From Amycolatopsis thermoflava N1165 (GTDB taxonomy: Bacteria; Actinomycetota; Actinomycetes; Mycobacteriales; Pseudonocardiaceae): a stretch of DNA of 64,000 bases. Below, piece after piece: positions 24,551 through 32,922 of the stretch. The translations under genes and the position numbers were made by a program. Each line of letters opens with the position of its first letter. Within the stretch, counting starts at the first letter, position 1. The notes below the pieces were generated by a model, which was not told where the DNA came from, searched no databases, and saw only the letters and a program-made list of their open reading frames with translations. Location: contig NZ_KI421511.1 in assembly GCF_000473265.1 (NCBI RefSeq), positions 8,020,150 to 8,084,149 on the forward strand, in the 5' to 3' direction.

Positions 24551-25147
24551 TCAGGTCAGCGCTTCCGTCAGCTGGTCCACGCCGGCGGCCATCAGCTCGG
24601 CGAGGTCGGCGCGCGGGTCGCGCAGCCACTGCTCGTACGCGGCCAGCGCGATGCCCAGCGCGGTGTAGGCCACGGTCTGCGGAGCGAGCGCCGAGGCGGC
24701 CACCCCGAGCCGTCCCGCGACGAACTCCGCGATCACCTGCCGCCAGTCCGCGTAGCGCAGCGTCGAGTGCGCCTGCAGTGCCGGCGTGGTCAGGATCAGC
24801 TCCATCCGCTGCCGGTGCCACACCGCCTCGGACGGGTCGACCCGGTTGAAGTCCACCAGCGCCTCCCGCAGCACGCCGGGCAGCGGGCGGTCCGGCGGGT
24901 AGGACGCGAGGCGCTTGCGCATCTTGTCCAGCTGGCCGTCGAAGTCGCCCCAGGCGATGTCGTTCTTCGACGGGAAGTAGCGGAAGAACGTGCGCCGCCC
25001 GATGCCGGCTGCCTTCGCGATGTCGTCGATCGTCGTGCGGTCGAACCCGCGGCTGGCGAACAGTTCGAACGCCACGTGCTCGACTTCGGCGCGCGACGTG
25101 ATCGGCTTGCGTCCCGCCCGGGGCGCCGGATCCGCCTTTTCGGTCAT
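24551..25147 (-). CDS. mftR: mycofactocin regulator MftR (TetR family)
   Basis: A 198-residue TetR repressor with helix-turn-helix TIDDIAKAAGIGRRTFFRYF (about residues 38-57). The FFRYFPSK helix end and divergent position beside mftA match MftR, which in mycobacteria represses the mycofactocin genes and is released by long-chain acyl-CoA. I use ATG 25147; GTG 25165 is in frame but lies inside the presumed operator. The 84-base divergent region to mftA contains an inverted repeat that is its likely binding site. Confidence 0.88.
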   Translation of the reverse strand: MTEKADPAPRAGRKPITSRAEVEHVAFELFASRGFDRTTIDDIAKAAGIGRRTFFRYFPSKNDIAWGDFDGQLDKMRKRLASYPPDRPLPGVLREALVDFNRVDPSEAVWHRQRMELILTTPALQAHSTLRYADWRQVIAEFVAGRLGVAASALAPQTVAYTALGIALAAYEQWLRDPRADLAELMAAGVDQLTEALT

Positions 25148-25160
25148 CCCTCTTCCATTC

Positions 25161-25173
25161 GGCACTCGGTGCC
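25161..25173. promoter_or_regulatory. probable MftR operator in the mftR-mftA divergent promoter
   Basis: GGCACTCGGTGCC is a 5-bp inverted repeat with a 3-base centre, located between mftR and mftA. It lies next to the AT-rich segment CCATTATTG that probably supplies -10 elements, so a bound dimer would block both promoters. Assignment to MftR is by position. Confidence 0.6.
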
Positions 25174-25231
25174 ATTATTGTCCGAGAAGCGCGGCCGCAC
25201 CGGAGCGGCCCATCGCCGAAGGGAGCATCCC

Positions 25232-25336
25232 ATGTCCGAGGCCAAGAACGTCGCCCCCGCCGTGGAAGACTCGCTCGTCGAGGAGGACCTGCTCGTGGAA
25301 GAGGTCTCCATCGACGGCATGTGCGGCGTCTACTGA
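25232..25336 (+). CDS. mftA: mycofactocin precursor peptide MftA
   Basis: A 34-residue peptide with an acidic leader (EDSLVEEDLLVEEVS) and the invariant C-terminal core IDGMCGVY. The last Val-Tyr is the substrate of MftC, which decarboxylates and cross-links it, and MftE then cleaves the core. The ATG at 25232 follows GAAGGGAG. The gene is too short for most gene callers. The stop at 25334-25336 is two bases before the chosen mftB start. Confidence 0.97.
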   Translation: MSEAKNVAPAVEDSLVEEDLLVEEVSIDGMCGVY

Positions 25337-25338
25337 CC

Positions 25339-25602
25339 GTGTTCGATCCGGACCAGGCCTACCGGTGCTCCCCGCGCGTCGCGTTGCGACCGGAACCGTT
25401 CGGGGCGCTCGCCTACGACTTCGGCACCCGGAGGCTTTCGTTCCTGAAGACGAAGATCCTGGTCGAGGTGGTGCGCACGCTCGGGGACCAGCCCGACGTG
25501 CACACCACCCTCGACGCCGCCGGCGTCCCCGGCGACCAGCGCCCGGCCTACCTGAAGGCGCTGGCCGGACTCGCCGAGAACGGCACGATCGAACCGCGCT
25601 GA
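25339..25602 (+). CDS. mftB: mycofactocin peptide chaperone MftB
   Basis: An 87-residue RiPP recognition element of the PqqD type. It begins VFDPDQAYRCSPRVALRPEPFGALAYDFG and continues with the winged-helix pattern of the family, ending in LAGLAENGTIEPR. It presents the MftA leader to the radical SAM enzyme MftC. GTG 25339 is two bases after the mftA stop; an in-frame GTG at 25321 inside mftA would add six residues that do not look like the family. Confidence 0.93.
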   Translation: MFDPDQAYRCSPRVALRPEPFGALAYDFGTRRLSFLKTKILVEVVRTLGDQPDVHTTLDAAGVPGDQRPAYLKALAGLAENGTIEPR

Positions 25603-25622
25603 ACCACTGAGAAGGGCGTGCG

Positions 25623-26831
25623 ATGAAGCTCGTCGAACACTTCAAGCAGGGGCTGAACTCGCCCATCTGCCTGACCTGGGAACTGACCTACGCCTGCAAC
25701 CTCTCGTGCGTGCACTGCCTGTCCTCGTCGGGCCGCCGTGACCCGCGGGAGCTGAGCACCGCGGAGTGCAAGGCCGTCATCGACGAGCTGCAGCGCATGC
25801 AGGTCTTCTACGTCAACATCGGCGGTGGCGAGCCCACCGTCCGCGCCGACTTCTGGGAGCTCGTCGAGTACGCGGTGGACCACCAGGTGGGCGTCAAGTT
25901 CTCCACCAACGGCGTCAAGCTCACCCCGGAGCGGGCGCGGTGGCTCGCCGCCACCGACTACGTGGACGTGCAGATCTCCTTGGACGGCGCCACCGCCGAG
26001 GTCAACGACTACGTCCGCGGCCCGGGTTCCTACGACACCGCGATGCGGGCGATGCGGAACCTGAAGGACGCCGGGTTCCGCGACTTCAAGCTCTCCGTCG
26101 TGATGACCCGGCACAACGTCGGTCAGCTCGACGAGTTCAAGGCCATCGCCGACACCTACGGCGCCCAGCTGCGCATCACGCGGCTGCGCCCGTCCGGCCG
26201 CGGCGCGGACACCTGGGACGAGCTGCACCCGACCGCCGAACAGCAGCTGCAGCTCTACGACTGGCTGATCGCCAACGGCGAGAAGGTCCTCACCGGCGAC
26301 TCGTTCTTCCACCTCAACGCGCTCGGTTCGGACCCGCTGCCTGGCCTGAACCTGTGCGGGGCGGGGCGCGTGGTGTGCCTGATCGACCCGGTCGGCGACG
26401 TCTACGCCTGCCCGTTCGCGATCCACGAGGAGTTCCTCGCGGGCAACGTCCGCGACGAGGGCGGGTTCGCCGGCGTGTGGAACACCTCCGAGCTGTTCGA
26501 GCGCCTGCGCGGCCCGCAGACCGGCGGCGCGTGCACGTCCTGTTCGGCCTACGACGCCTGCCAGGGCGGGTGCATGGCGGCGAAGTTCTTCACCGGCCTC
26601 CCGCTGGACGGTCCCGATCCGGAATGTGTGAAGGGGCACGGGGAACTGGCGCTGGCCGGGGTCAGCGGGGCGCCGCGGTCGCACATCGACCACTCGCACC
26701 GCAAGACCCGCCAGAGCCGCAAGACCAGCAAGGTGCCCGTCAGCATCGGGTTCGGCCCGCCCGAGGGCAGCGCCCGGCCGGACCGGGCCTGCGACACCAG
26801 CCCGCTCGCGGGGTTCCAGCCAGGACGATGA
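25623..26831 (+). CDS. mftC: mycofactocin radical SAM maturase MftC
   Basis: A 402-residue radical SAM/SPASM enzyme. The CNLSCVHC motif at residues 25-32 binds the SAM cluster, GGGEP follows at about 67, and the SPASM region carries auxiliary-cluster cysteines (LCGAG, VYACPF, CTSCSAYDACQGGC, ECVKGH). It performs oxidative decarboxylation of the MftA C-terminal tyrosine and then the Val-Tyr cross-link. The last 60 residues are a basic/Pro extension longer than strictly needed. ATG 25623 follows GAAGGG, and the stop overlaps the next ATG. Confidence 0.96.
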   Translation: MKLVEHFKQGLNSPICLTWELTYACNLSCVHCLSSSGRRDPRELSTAECKAVIDELQRMQVFYVNIGGGEPTVRADFWELVEYAVDHQVGVKFSTNGVKLTPERARWLAATDYVDVQISLDGATAEVNDYVRGPGSYDTAMRAMRNLKDAGFRDFKLSVVMTRHNVGQLDEFKAIADTYGAQLRITRLRPSGRGADTWDELHPTAEQQLQLYDWLIANGEKVLTGDSFFHLNALGSDPLPGLNLCGAGRVVCLIDPVGDVYACPFAIHEEFLAGNVRDEGGFAGVWNTSELFERLRGPQTGGACTSCSAYDACQGGCMAAKFFTGLPLDGPDPECVKGHGELALAGVSGAPRSHIDHSHRKTRQSRKTSKVPVSIGFGPPEGSARPDRACDTSPLAGFQPGR

Positions 26832-28636
26832 CCAGGCTCGCCGGCCCCGTCCGGGTCGGCGGCGGCACCGCCCCGAGCCGGGTGCTCTTCGGTCCGCACG
26901 AAACGAACCTGGCTCGGGGGCGGGCGCTCGCCGACCGGCACGTCGCCTACTACCGGCGGCGGGCCGAGGGCGGCGCCGGGATCGTCGTCACCGAGACGGC
27001 GAGCGTGCACCCCTCCGACTGGCCGTACGAGCGCGCGCCGCTGGCCGCCGAATGCGGCCCCGGGTGGGCGTCCGTCGTGGAGGTCTGCCGTCCACACGGG
27101 ACGCTTGTGGTCGCCTCGCTCGGGCACGCCGGCGGGCAGGGGAGTTCGGCCTACCACCAGTCCGCGCTGTGGGCCCCGTCGCGGGTGCCCGATCCGGTGA
27201 GCCGTGAACTGCCGATGGAGATGGACGGCCCGGAGATCGCGGAGCTGGTCGCCGGGTTCCGCGCCGCCGCCGCGCTCGCCGTCGAGTCCGGTGTGGATGG
27301 TGTGGAGATCGACGCCGGGCAGTATTCCCTGCTGCGGCAGTTCTGTTCCGGGCTGACCAACCGGCGCACGGACGCCTACGGCGACCGGGGACTGCTGCTG
27401 CGCGAGGTGGTCGCCGCCGTCCGGGAGGCGATCGGCAACCGCATCCTCGGACTGCGGCTCGCGTGCGACGAAGGCGCGCCGTGGGGCGGGATCACCCCGG
27501 AGACCGCGCCCGTGCCGGGCGGGATCGACTACCTGGTGCCGGTGCGGGGATCGGCGTTCGCCGACTCCCGGCCCGACGCGCGCACCGAACCGGGCTTCAA
27601 CGTCGACCTGTGCCGGGCGTTTTCCGGGCGCGCCTTGACGGTGCTGCAGGGCAGTGTGGTGGATCCCGCGCTCGCCGAGCGGGCGCTGGACTTCGCCGGG
27701 CTGGTCGAGATGACTCGCGCGCAGATCGCCGATCCGGACCTGGTGCGCCATGTGCGGGCCGGGACGCGACCGCGGCCGTGTCTGCTGTGCAACCAGAAGT
27801 GCCGGGTGCGGGATCCGCGGAACCCGGTCGTCAGCTGCATCGGCGAGCCACGCAGCGGGCACGAGACCGAGGATCCGCTGCCGCGCCCGGGTTCCGGGGA
27901 GGTGCTGGTGGCCGGCGGCGGGCCGGCCGGGCTGGAAGCCGCGCGGGTGCTCGCCCTGCGGGGTTTCGACGTCGAGCTGACCGAGCGCGACGACCGGCTC
28001 GGCGGGATGGCGCGTGTCGCGGCGCGGCTTCCCGGGCGGGACCGGCTGGCGCGGCTCGTGGACTGGCTGGAGGGCGAGGTCCGGCGGCTGGGCGTGCGGA
28101 TTTCGACCGGCGTCGAGACCGTCGCGGCGGACGGGCGGCCGGTGGTCGTGGCGACCGGTAGCAGGCCTGGTCCGCGGGACTACTCCGTCGAGGGCGGCCG
28201 GGTGCTCGACGTGACCGCGGTGCTGGGTGGCGCGGAGCTGCCGGACGGGCCGGTCGTGGTGCACGACCCGCTCGGCGACTGGACCGGCGCGGCTGTCGCC
28301 GAGTTGCTGGCCGATGGGCGCGCCGTGACGATCGTCAGCCCGGATCCGGTGATCGCGACCCAGGTCCGGGACGTCGCGGCGGTGAACGCGCGCCTGCAGC
28401 GGGCCGGGGTGGAGCCGGCGAAGCGCTCGCGCCTGCGGGTGGCGCGGCGGGACCACGTGGTGGTGGAGGACGTGCTCACCGGGGAGTGCCGGGAGCTGCC
28501 GTGCGCCGCCGTGGTCCACTGTGGACATCGGCTGCCGGAGGCCGTGCTGCCCGGGGTCGCGGTCGGTGACGCCGTGGCGCCCCGGACGATCCACGAAGCC
28601 GTCCTGGACGGCCGACGCGCGGCGGTGGCGTTGTGA
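26828..28636 (+). CDS. mycofactocin-associated FadH/OYE family oxidoreductase, first
   Basis: A 602-residue enzyme built like 2,4-dienoyl-CoA reductase: an FMN TIM barrel (about 1-320; LGHAGGQGS, NRRTDAYGD), a 4Fe-4S motif CLLCNQKC with a fourth Cys 12 residues on, and a C-terminal FAD/NAD region opening VAGGGPAGLEAARVL. It is coupled by ATGA to mftC and overlaps the next, paralogous gene. Mycofactocin clusters of some actinobacteria carry two such proteins. The active-site segment is less typical than in its neighbour, with fewer polar residues. Its role may be in cofactor finishing or in oxidation of mycofactocin-linked substrates. Confidence 0.85.
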   Translation: MTRLAGPVRVGGGTAPSRVLFGPHETNLARGRALADRHVAYYRRRAEGGAGIVVTETASVHPSDWPYERAPLAAECGPGWASVVEVCRPHGTLVVASLGHAGGQGSSAYHQSALWAPSRVPDPVSRELPMEMDGPEIAELVAGFRAAAALAVESGVDGVEIDAGQYSLLRQFCSGLTNRRTDAYGDRGLLLREVVAAVREAIGNRILGLRLACDEGAPWGGITPETAPVPGGIDYLVPVRGSAFADSRPDARTEPGFNVDLCRAFSGRALTVLQGSVVDPALAERALDFAGLVEMTRAQIADPDLVRHVRAGTRPRPCLLCNQKCRVRDPRNPVVSCIGEPRSGHETEDPLPRPGSGEVLVAGGGPAGLEAARVLALRGFDVELTERDDRLGGMARVAARLPGRDRLARLVDWLEGEVRRLGVRISTGVETVAADGRPVVVATGSRPGPRDYSVEGGRVLDVTAVLGGAELPDGPVVVHDPLGDWTGAAVAELLADGRAVTIVSPDPVIATQVRDVAAVNARLQRAGVEPAKRSRLRVARRDHVVVEDVLTGECRELPCAAVVHCGHRLPEAVLPGVAVGDAVAPRTIHEAVLDGRRAAVAL

Positions 28637-30558
28637 GCCTGCTGTTCGAACCGTTGCGGCTGGGACCGGTCGAGGTGCGCAACCGGATCGTGTTCGCCGC
28701 GCACCTGACCAACTACGCCACCGGCAACCTGCCCACCGAGCAGCACGCCGCCTACTACGCCGCGCGGGCCGCGGGCGGCGCCGGGCTGATCATCTCCGAG
28801 GAACACGTCGTGCACCCCTCGGACTGGCCCTACGAGAAGGTGATCCACGGGTACCGGCCGGAGGTCGTGCCCGGCTACCGCCGCATCACCGACGCCGTGC
28901 ACGCGCACGGGGTGCCGATCTTCGCGCAGCTCAACCACAACGGCGGGCAGGCGTCGTCGATGTACTCGCGGCGGGCGGTGTGGGCGCCGTCCCCGGTGCC
29001 GGACCCGCTCTTCCGCGAGGTGCCCAAGGCGATGACCGTCGCGGAGATCGCCGAGGTGGTCGCCGGGTTCGGGCGGGTCGCGCGGCACTGCGCCGAAGGC
29101 GGGTTCGACGGCGTGGAGATCCAGTGCTCGCAGTCGTCGCTGTTGCGCGGGTTCCTGGCGCCCGCGGCGAACCTGCGGACCGACGACTACGGTGGTCCGC
29201 TGTCCAACCGCGCGCGGTTCCTGCGGGAGGTCGTCGCGGAGGTGCGGGCGGCGATCGGGCCGGACCGGGCGCTGGGGGTGCGCCTCTCCGGCGACGACCT
29301 GGTCGAGGGCGGCATCACACCGGCCGAGGCGGCCGAGGTGGCGCGGCTGATCTCGCCGGACATCGACTACCTGAACACCTCGATCGGAGTCGCGACCTCG
29401 ACGCTGTACATGGTCGAACCGTCGATGGCGGTGCCGCGGGGGTACGCGTTGCCGGTGTCCGAAGCGTTGCGGCGCGCCGTGTCGGTGCCGGTGGTGGGCA
29501 TCGGGCGGATCAAGTCGCCGGAGGAGGCCGAGCGGGCGCTGGCCGAGGGGCGGTGCGACCTCGTCGGCGTGGTGCGCGGGCAGATCGCCGACCCGTCGTT
29601 CGCGGCGAAGGCGCGGGCCGGGCGGGAGGTGCGGACCTGCCTGTCCTGCAACCAGGAGTGTGTCGGGCGGATGGGTCTCAACCGGTGGCTCGGGTGCGTG
29701 GAGAACCCGCGCGCCGGGCGGGAGGCGGTGCCGCTGCCGCCGCCCGGGCCGCGCCCCAAGCGGGTGCTGGTCGTCGGCGCCGGCCCGGCCGGGCTGCAGG
29801 CGGCGGCGACGGCGGGCGGGCGGGGGCACCGGGTGACGGTGTTCGAGCGCGGCGAGGTGGGCGGGCAGATCGCGCTGGCCGCGACCGCACCGGGCCGGGG
29901 CGAGCTGGGTGACTTGGTGCGCAACCTGCTGACCGAGTGCCGTGACGCTGGTGTCGACTTGACGACAGGTGTCGCGGTGACGGCTTCGTTTCTGCTGGAC
30001 GAGGCGCCGGATGCCGTGGTGCTGGCGACGGGCGCTCGGCCGGTGCTGCCGGGATGGGCGGTCGCGCCGCGGGTGGTGCACGCGCGGGAGGTGCTGGACA
30101 GTGTCTCGCCGTCCGGCGCGGTGGTGGTGATCGACGAGGTGGGTTTCCACCCGGCGACGTCGGTGGCGGAGCTGCTGGCGCGGCGGGGCTGCCGGGTGAC
30201 GTTGTCGACGCCTGGGATGGTCGTCGGGCAGGACCTGGGGCTGACGCTGGACCGGGAGCTGTTCGGGCGGCGGGCGCACGCGCTCGGGATCGCGGAGCGG
30301 ACGGACGAGATGGTGCTCGGCGCCGCGGCGACGGAGGATGGGGGCGTGGCGTTGCGGATGTTGAAGCACACGACCGGCGAGACCACGGAGGTCCGCTGCG
30401 ACTGGGTGGTGTGCGCGACGCACCAGGAGCCGGAGGACGCGTTGTGGCACGCGCTGCGGGAAGCGCCGTTCCCGGTCCTGCGCGCGGGGGATTGCGTGAC
30501 GCCGCGGCGCGCGCACGCCGCGGTGGTGGAGGGCCATCGAGCGGGGGTGTCGTTGTGA
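28633..30558 (+). CDS. mycofactocin-associated FadH/OYE family oxidoreductase, second
   Basis: A 641-residue flavoprotein, paralogous to the previous one. FMN barrel at 1-330 (FAQLNHNGGQASS, LRTDDYGGPLSNRARF), 4Fe-4S site CLSCNQEC plus a distal Cys in GCVENPRAG, and FAD domain beginning VVGAGPAGLQAAATAG with the NAD-binding half after it. All elements expected of a dienoyl-CoA-reductase-type enzyme are present. GTG 28633 overlaps the upstream TGA. Together with the previous gene it occupies the place where mftD stands in mycobacteria. Exact substrate unknown. Confidence 0.87.
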   Translation: MSLLFEPLRLGPVEVRNRIVFAAHLTNYATGNLPTEQHAAYYAARAAGGAGLIISEEHVVHPSDWPYEKVIHGYRPEVVPGYRRITDAVHAHGVPIFAQLNHNGGQASSMYSRRAVWAPSPVPDPLFREVPKAMTVAEIAEVVAGFGRVARHCAEGGFDGVEIQCSQSSLLRGFLAPAANLRTDDYGGPLSNRARFLREVVAEVRAAIGPDRALGVRLSGDDLVEGGITPAEAAEVARLISPDIDYLNTSIGVATSTLYMVEPSMAVPRGYALPVSEALRRAVSVPVVGIGRIKSPEEAERALAEGRCDLVGVVRGQIADPSFAAKARAGREVRTCLSCNQECVGRMGLNRWLGCVENPRAGREAVPLPPPGPRPKRVLVVGAGPAGLQAAATAGGRGHRVTVFERGEVGGQIALAATAPGRGELGDLVRNLLTECRDAGVDLTTGVAVTASFLLDEAPDAVVLATGARPVLPGWAVAPRVVHAREVLDSVSPSGAVVVIDEVGFHPATSVAELLARRGCRVTLSTPGMVVGQDLGLTLDRELFGRRAHALGIAERTDEMVLGAAATEDGGVALRMLKHTTGETTEVRCDWVVCATHQEPEDALWHALREAPFPVLRAGDCVTPRRAHAAVVEGHRAGVSL

Positions 30559-30689
30559 GTGGTGTGACTGGGCGCGGGGCCGCCGGGCGGGCGCTCGGCA
30601 CTGTGCCGCAAGCGGCACTCCAGCAGGCCCCGGCTGCCCGGGTGGCCGCCCGCGGCCGGGTTGTCACCGGGTGGGTGGTGTCGTCGTGA
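30555..30689 (+). CDS. possible small coupled ORF (44 aa)
   Basis: A 44-codon reading frame starting at a GTG that overlaps the stop of the preceding oxidoreductase (GTGA); its own stop is again overlapped by a GTG at 30686, which is in frame with the SDR. The peptide is basic and alanine/glycine-rich (TGRGAAGRALGTVPQAALQQ) without a recognised motif. The double overlap resembles operonic coupling, but with such GC content it may be coincidental. The region also holds a GTGCCGC-AA-GCGGCAC palindrome at 30603-30618. Confidence 0.3.
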   Translation: MSGVTGRGAAGRALGTVPQAALQQAPAARVAARGRVVTGWVVSS

Positions 30690-30727
30690 GCGCGCAGCTG
30701 GCAGGCTCCGCTCGTGGAGATGATCAC

Positions 30728-31513
30728 GTGACCCCGCGCGTCGCCGTGGTGACGGGGGCCGGGCGGGGGATCGGGGCGGCCGTCGTGCACCGGCTCGCGG
30801 GAGAGGGCTGGCGCGTCGTCGCCGTGGACGTCGCCGAGGACGACCCGGGGCTGGGTTACCCGCTGGCGCGGCGGGAGCAGCTCGCCGAGGTCGCCGCGAA
30901 GTGGCCGGGCCAGGTGCTCGACTTCGTCGCCGACGTGCGGGACCAACGGGCCGTCGACGAGGCTGTCGCCGTCGCCGAGCGCGAGTTCGGCGGGCTGGAC
31001 GCCGCTGTCGCCGCAGCTGCGGTCATGGCAGGTGGGCGGCCGCTCTGGGAGACCACCGATTCCGAGTGGGAATCGTTGTTCGGCGCCGGGGTGGACGGCG
31101 TCTTCCACCTCGCCCGCGCCGCGGTGCCCGCCCTGCTGCGCCGCCCGCAGCCGCGCACCGGACGGTTCGTCGCCCTCGCCTCGGCCGCCGCGCACACCGG
31201 GCTCTGGCGCCTGGCCGGCTACAACGCCGCCAAGCACGCGGTCGTCGGGCTCATCCGCGGCCTCGCCACGGACCTGCGGGGCACCGGCGTCACCGCGACG
31301 GCCGTCTCACCCGGCTCCACCCGGACGCCGATGCTGCAGGCCACCGCCGCGCTCTACGACCTGGACGACGTCGAGGAGTTCGCCCAGCACCAGCTCGCCG
31401 AGCGGCTGCTCGAACCCGAGGAGGTGGCGGCCGCGGTCTGCTGGCTGTGCGGCCCGGACGCGAGCGCCGTCACCGGCACCGTCGTCCACGCGGACGGGGG
31501 GTTCACGGCATGA
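30728..31513 (+). CDS. mycofactocin-type SDR family oxidoreductase
   Basis: A 261-residue SDR with TGAGRGIG near the N terminus and catalytic YNAAKHA. After the first beta strands it carries the insert DVAEDDPGLGYPLARREQLA, characteristic of the SDR subfamily whose NAD is not exchangeable and is reoxidised through mycofactocin. GTG 30728 has a GGAG site nine bases upstream; an earlier in-frame GTG (30686) overlaps the stop of the small ORF. The stop overlaps the mftF ATG. The alcohol substrate is unknown. Confidence 0.85.
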   Translation: MTPRVAVVTGAGRGIGAAVVHRLAGEGWRVVAVDVAEDDPGLGYPLARREQLAEVAAKWPGQVLDFVADVRDQRAVDEAVAVAEREFGGLDAAVAAAAVMAGGRPLWETTDSEWESLFGAGVDGVFHLARAAVPALLRRPQPRTGRFVALASAAAHTGLWRLAGYNAAKHAVVGLIRGLATDLRGTGVTATAVSPGSTRTPMLQATAALYDLDDVEEFAQHQLAERLLEPEEVAAAVCWLCGPDASAVTGTVVHADGGFTA

Positions 31514-32922
31514 CGGTGCTGCGCCTGGATCCCTCCACCAAGGCCGTCGCCGGCGGGCGCGTCCTCGTCGGCGGCTCGCCCCTGCGGATCATCAAGCTGT
31601 CCGCCACCGGGGCGCGCCTGTTCGCCCAGTGGGCAAGCGGTACACCCGTCGGAGACAAGCCGCACCAACGGCGGCTGGCCGAGAAGCTCACCCTCGCCGG
31701 GATGGTCCACCCCACCTACCCCGAGGCGAAGCTGACGCCGCAGGACGTCACCGTCGTGGTCCCGGTCCGCGACCACGCCGACCGCCTCGCCGGGCTCCTG
31801 CCGCGCCTGGCCGACGTGCGCGAGACGCTCGTCGTCGACGACGGGTCGGCGGCGCCGGTGCCGCACGCGGTCGACCGGCATCCCGTCGCGCGTGGACCGG
31901 CGGCGGCCCGCAACACCGGGTGGCGCAAGGTGACCACCGAGCTGGTCGCCTTCCTCGACGCCGACACCCGCCCCGAGCCGGGCTGGCTCGGGCCGTTGCT
32001 GGCGCAGTTCGAGGACCCGGCGGTGGTGGCCGTCGCGCCGCGGGTGCGCAGCGCGCCCGGCGACGGCACGCTGTCCCGGTACGAACGGCTGCGGTCCTCT
32101 TTGGACATGGGTGCCACCCCGGCGCAGGTCCGCCCACGCGGCCGCATCACCTACCTGCCCACCGCCGCGCTCGTCGTGCGGACCTCGGCGCTGCAGGCGA
32201 TCCACGGCTTCGACGAGGACCTGCGGTTCGGCGAGGACGTCGACCTGATCTGGCGCCTCGTCGACGCCGGCGGATCCGTGCGTTACGAGCCGGAGTCCGA
32301 AGTGGTGCACGAGCCGCGCACGACGTGGCGCGCCTGGCTCAAGCAGCGCCACGACTACGGCACGTCCGCCGCGCCGCTCGCGAAACGCCACGGGCGGCAG
32401 GCGCTCGCGCCGGTCCGGGTGTCCGGCTGGACCGCGCTGGCCTGGCTGGCGCTGGCCGCCGGGCGACCGAAAACCGCTGTGGCGATCGCGCTCGGCACCG
32501 CGGCCCTGTTGCCGCGCAAGCTGAAACCCCTTGACGTGCCGGCGAAGGAGGCGCTCGGCATCGCGCTGCGCGGGCACGTCGCGGCGGGCCGGTTCCTGGC
32601 CGACGCGCTCACCGGGGCGTGGGGCCCGGCCGCGGTCCCGTTGCTGGCGCTGTCCCGGCGGGGTCGTCGCGTGCTGGCGCTGGCCTACGCCCGCCATCTC
32701 GCCGACTGGGCCCGCACCCGGCCGGAGATCGATCCGCTGCGCTGGCTGCTGGCCCGCGCCGCGGACGATTTCGCTTACGGCACCGGGGTTTGGCGCGGTT
32801 GCCTGCGCGAGGAGGAACCGGGACCGTTGATTCCGGATCTGTCGAACTGGCCCACCCGTCGCCCACCACCATCCTCAACGGAGCCGCTGCGCGGCACCGC
32901 CTCGATCCGGAAACGGCTGTGA
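31510..32922 (+). CDS. mftF: mycofactocin glycosyltransferase MftF
   Basis: A 470-residue protein of the length typical for MftF. An N-terminal PqqD-like segment (about 1-75) precedes a GT-A glycosyltransferase family 2 domain (VTVVVPVRDHADRL, VVDDGS, DADTRPEPGW, DEDLRFGEDVDLIWRL). MftF adds a beta-1,4-glucose chain to premycofactocin. The C-terminal 25 residues (TRRPPPSSTEPLRG) correspond to DNA resembling the short repeat unit at 59.7 and 63.3 kb, so the extreme C terminus may derive from a repeat insertion. The stop overlaps the mftE GTG. Confidence 0.93.
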   Translation: MTVLRLDPSTKAVAGGRVLVGGSPLRIIKLSATGARLFAQWASGTPVGDKPHQRRLAEKLTLAGMVHPTYPEAKLTPQDVTVVVPVRDHADRLAGLLPRLADVRETLVVDDGSAAPVPHAVDRHPVARGPAAARNTGWRKVTTELVAFLDADTRPEPGWLGPLLAQFEDPAVVAVAPRVRSAPGDGTLSRYERLRSSLDMGATPAQVRPRGRITYLPTAALVVRTSALQAIHGFDEDLRFGEDVDLIWRLVDAGGSVRYEPESEVVHEPRTTWRAWLKQRHDYGTSAAPLAKRHGRQALAPVRVSGWTALAWLALAAGRPKTAVAIALGTAALLPRKLKPLDVPAKEALGIALRGHVAAGRFLADALTGAWGPAAVPLLALSRRGRRVLALAYARHLADWARTRPEIDPLRWLLARAADDFAYGTGVWRGCLREEEPGPLIPDLSNWPTRRPPPSSTEPLRGTASIRKRL

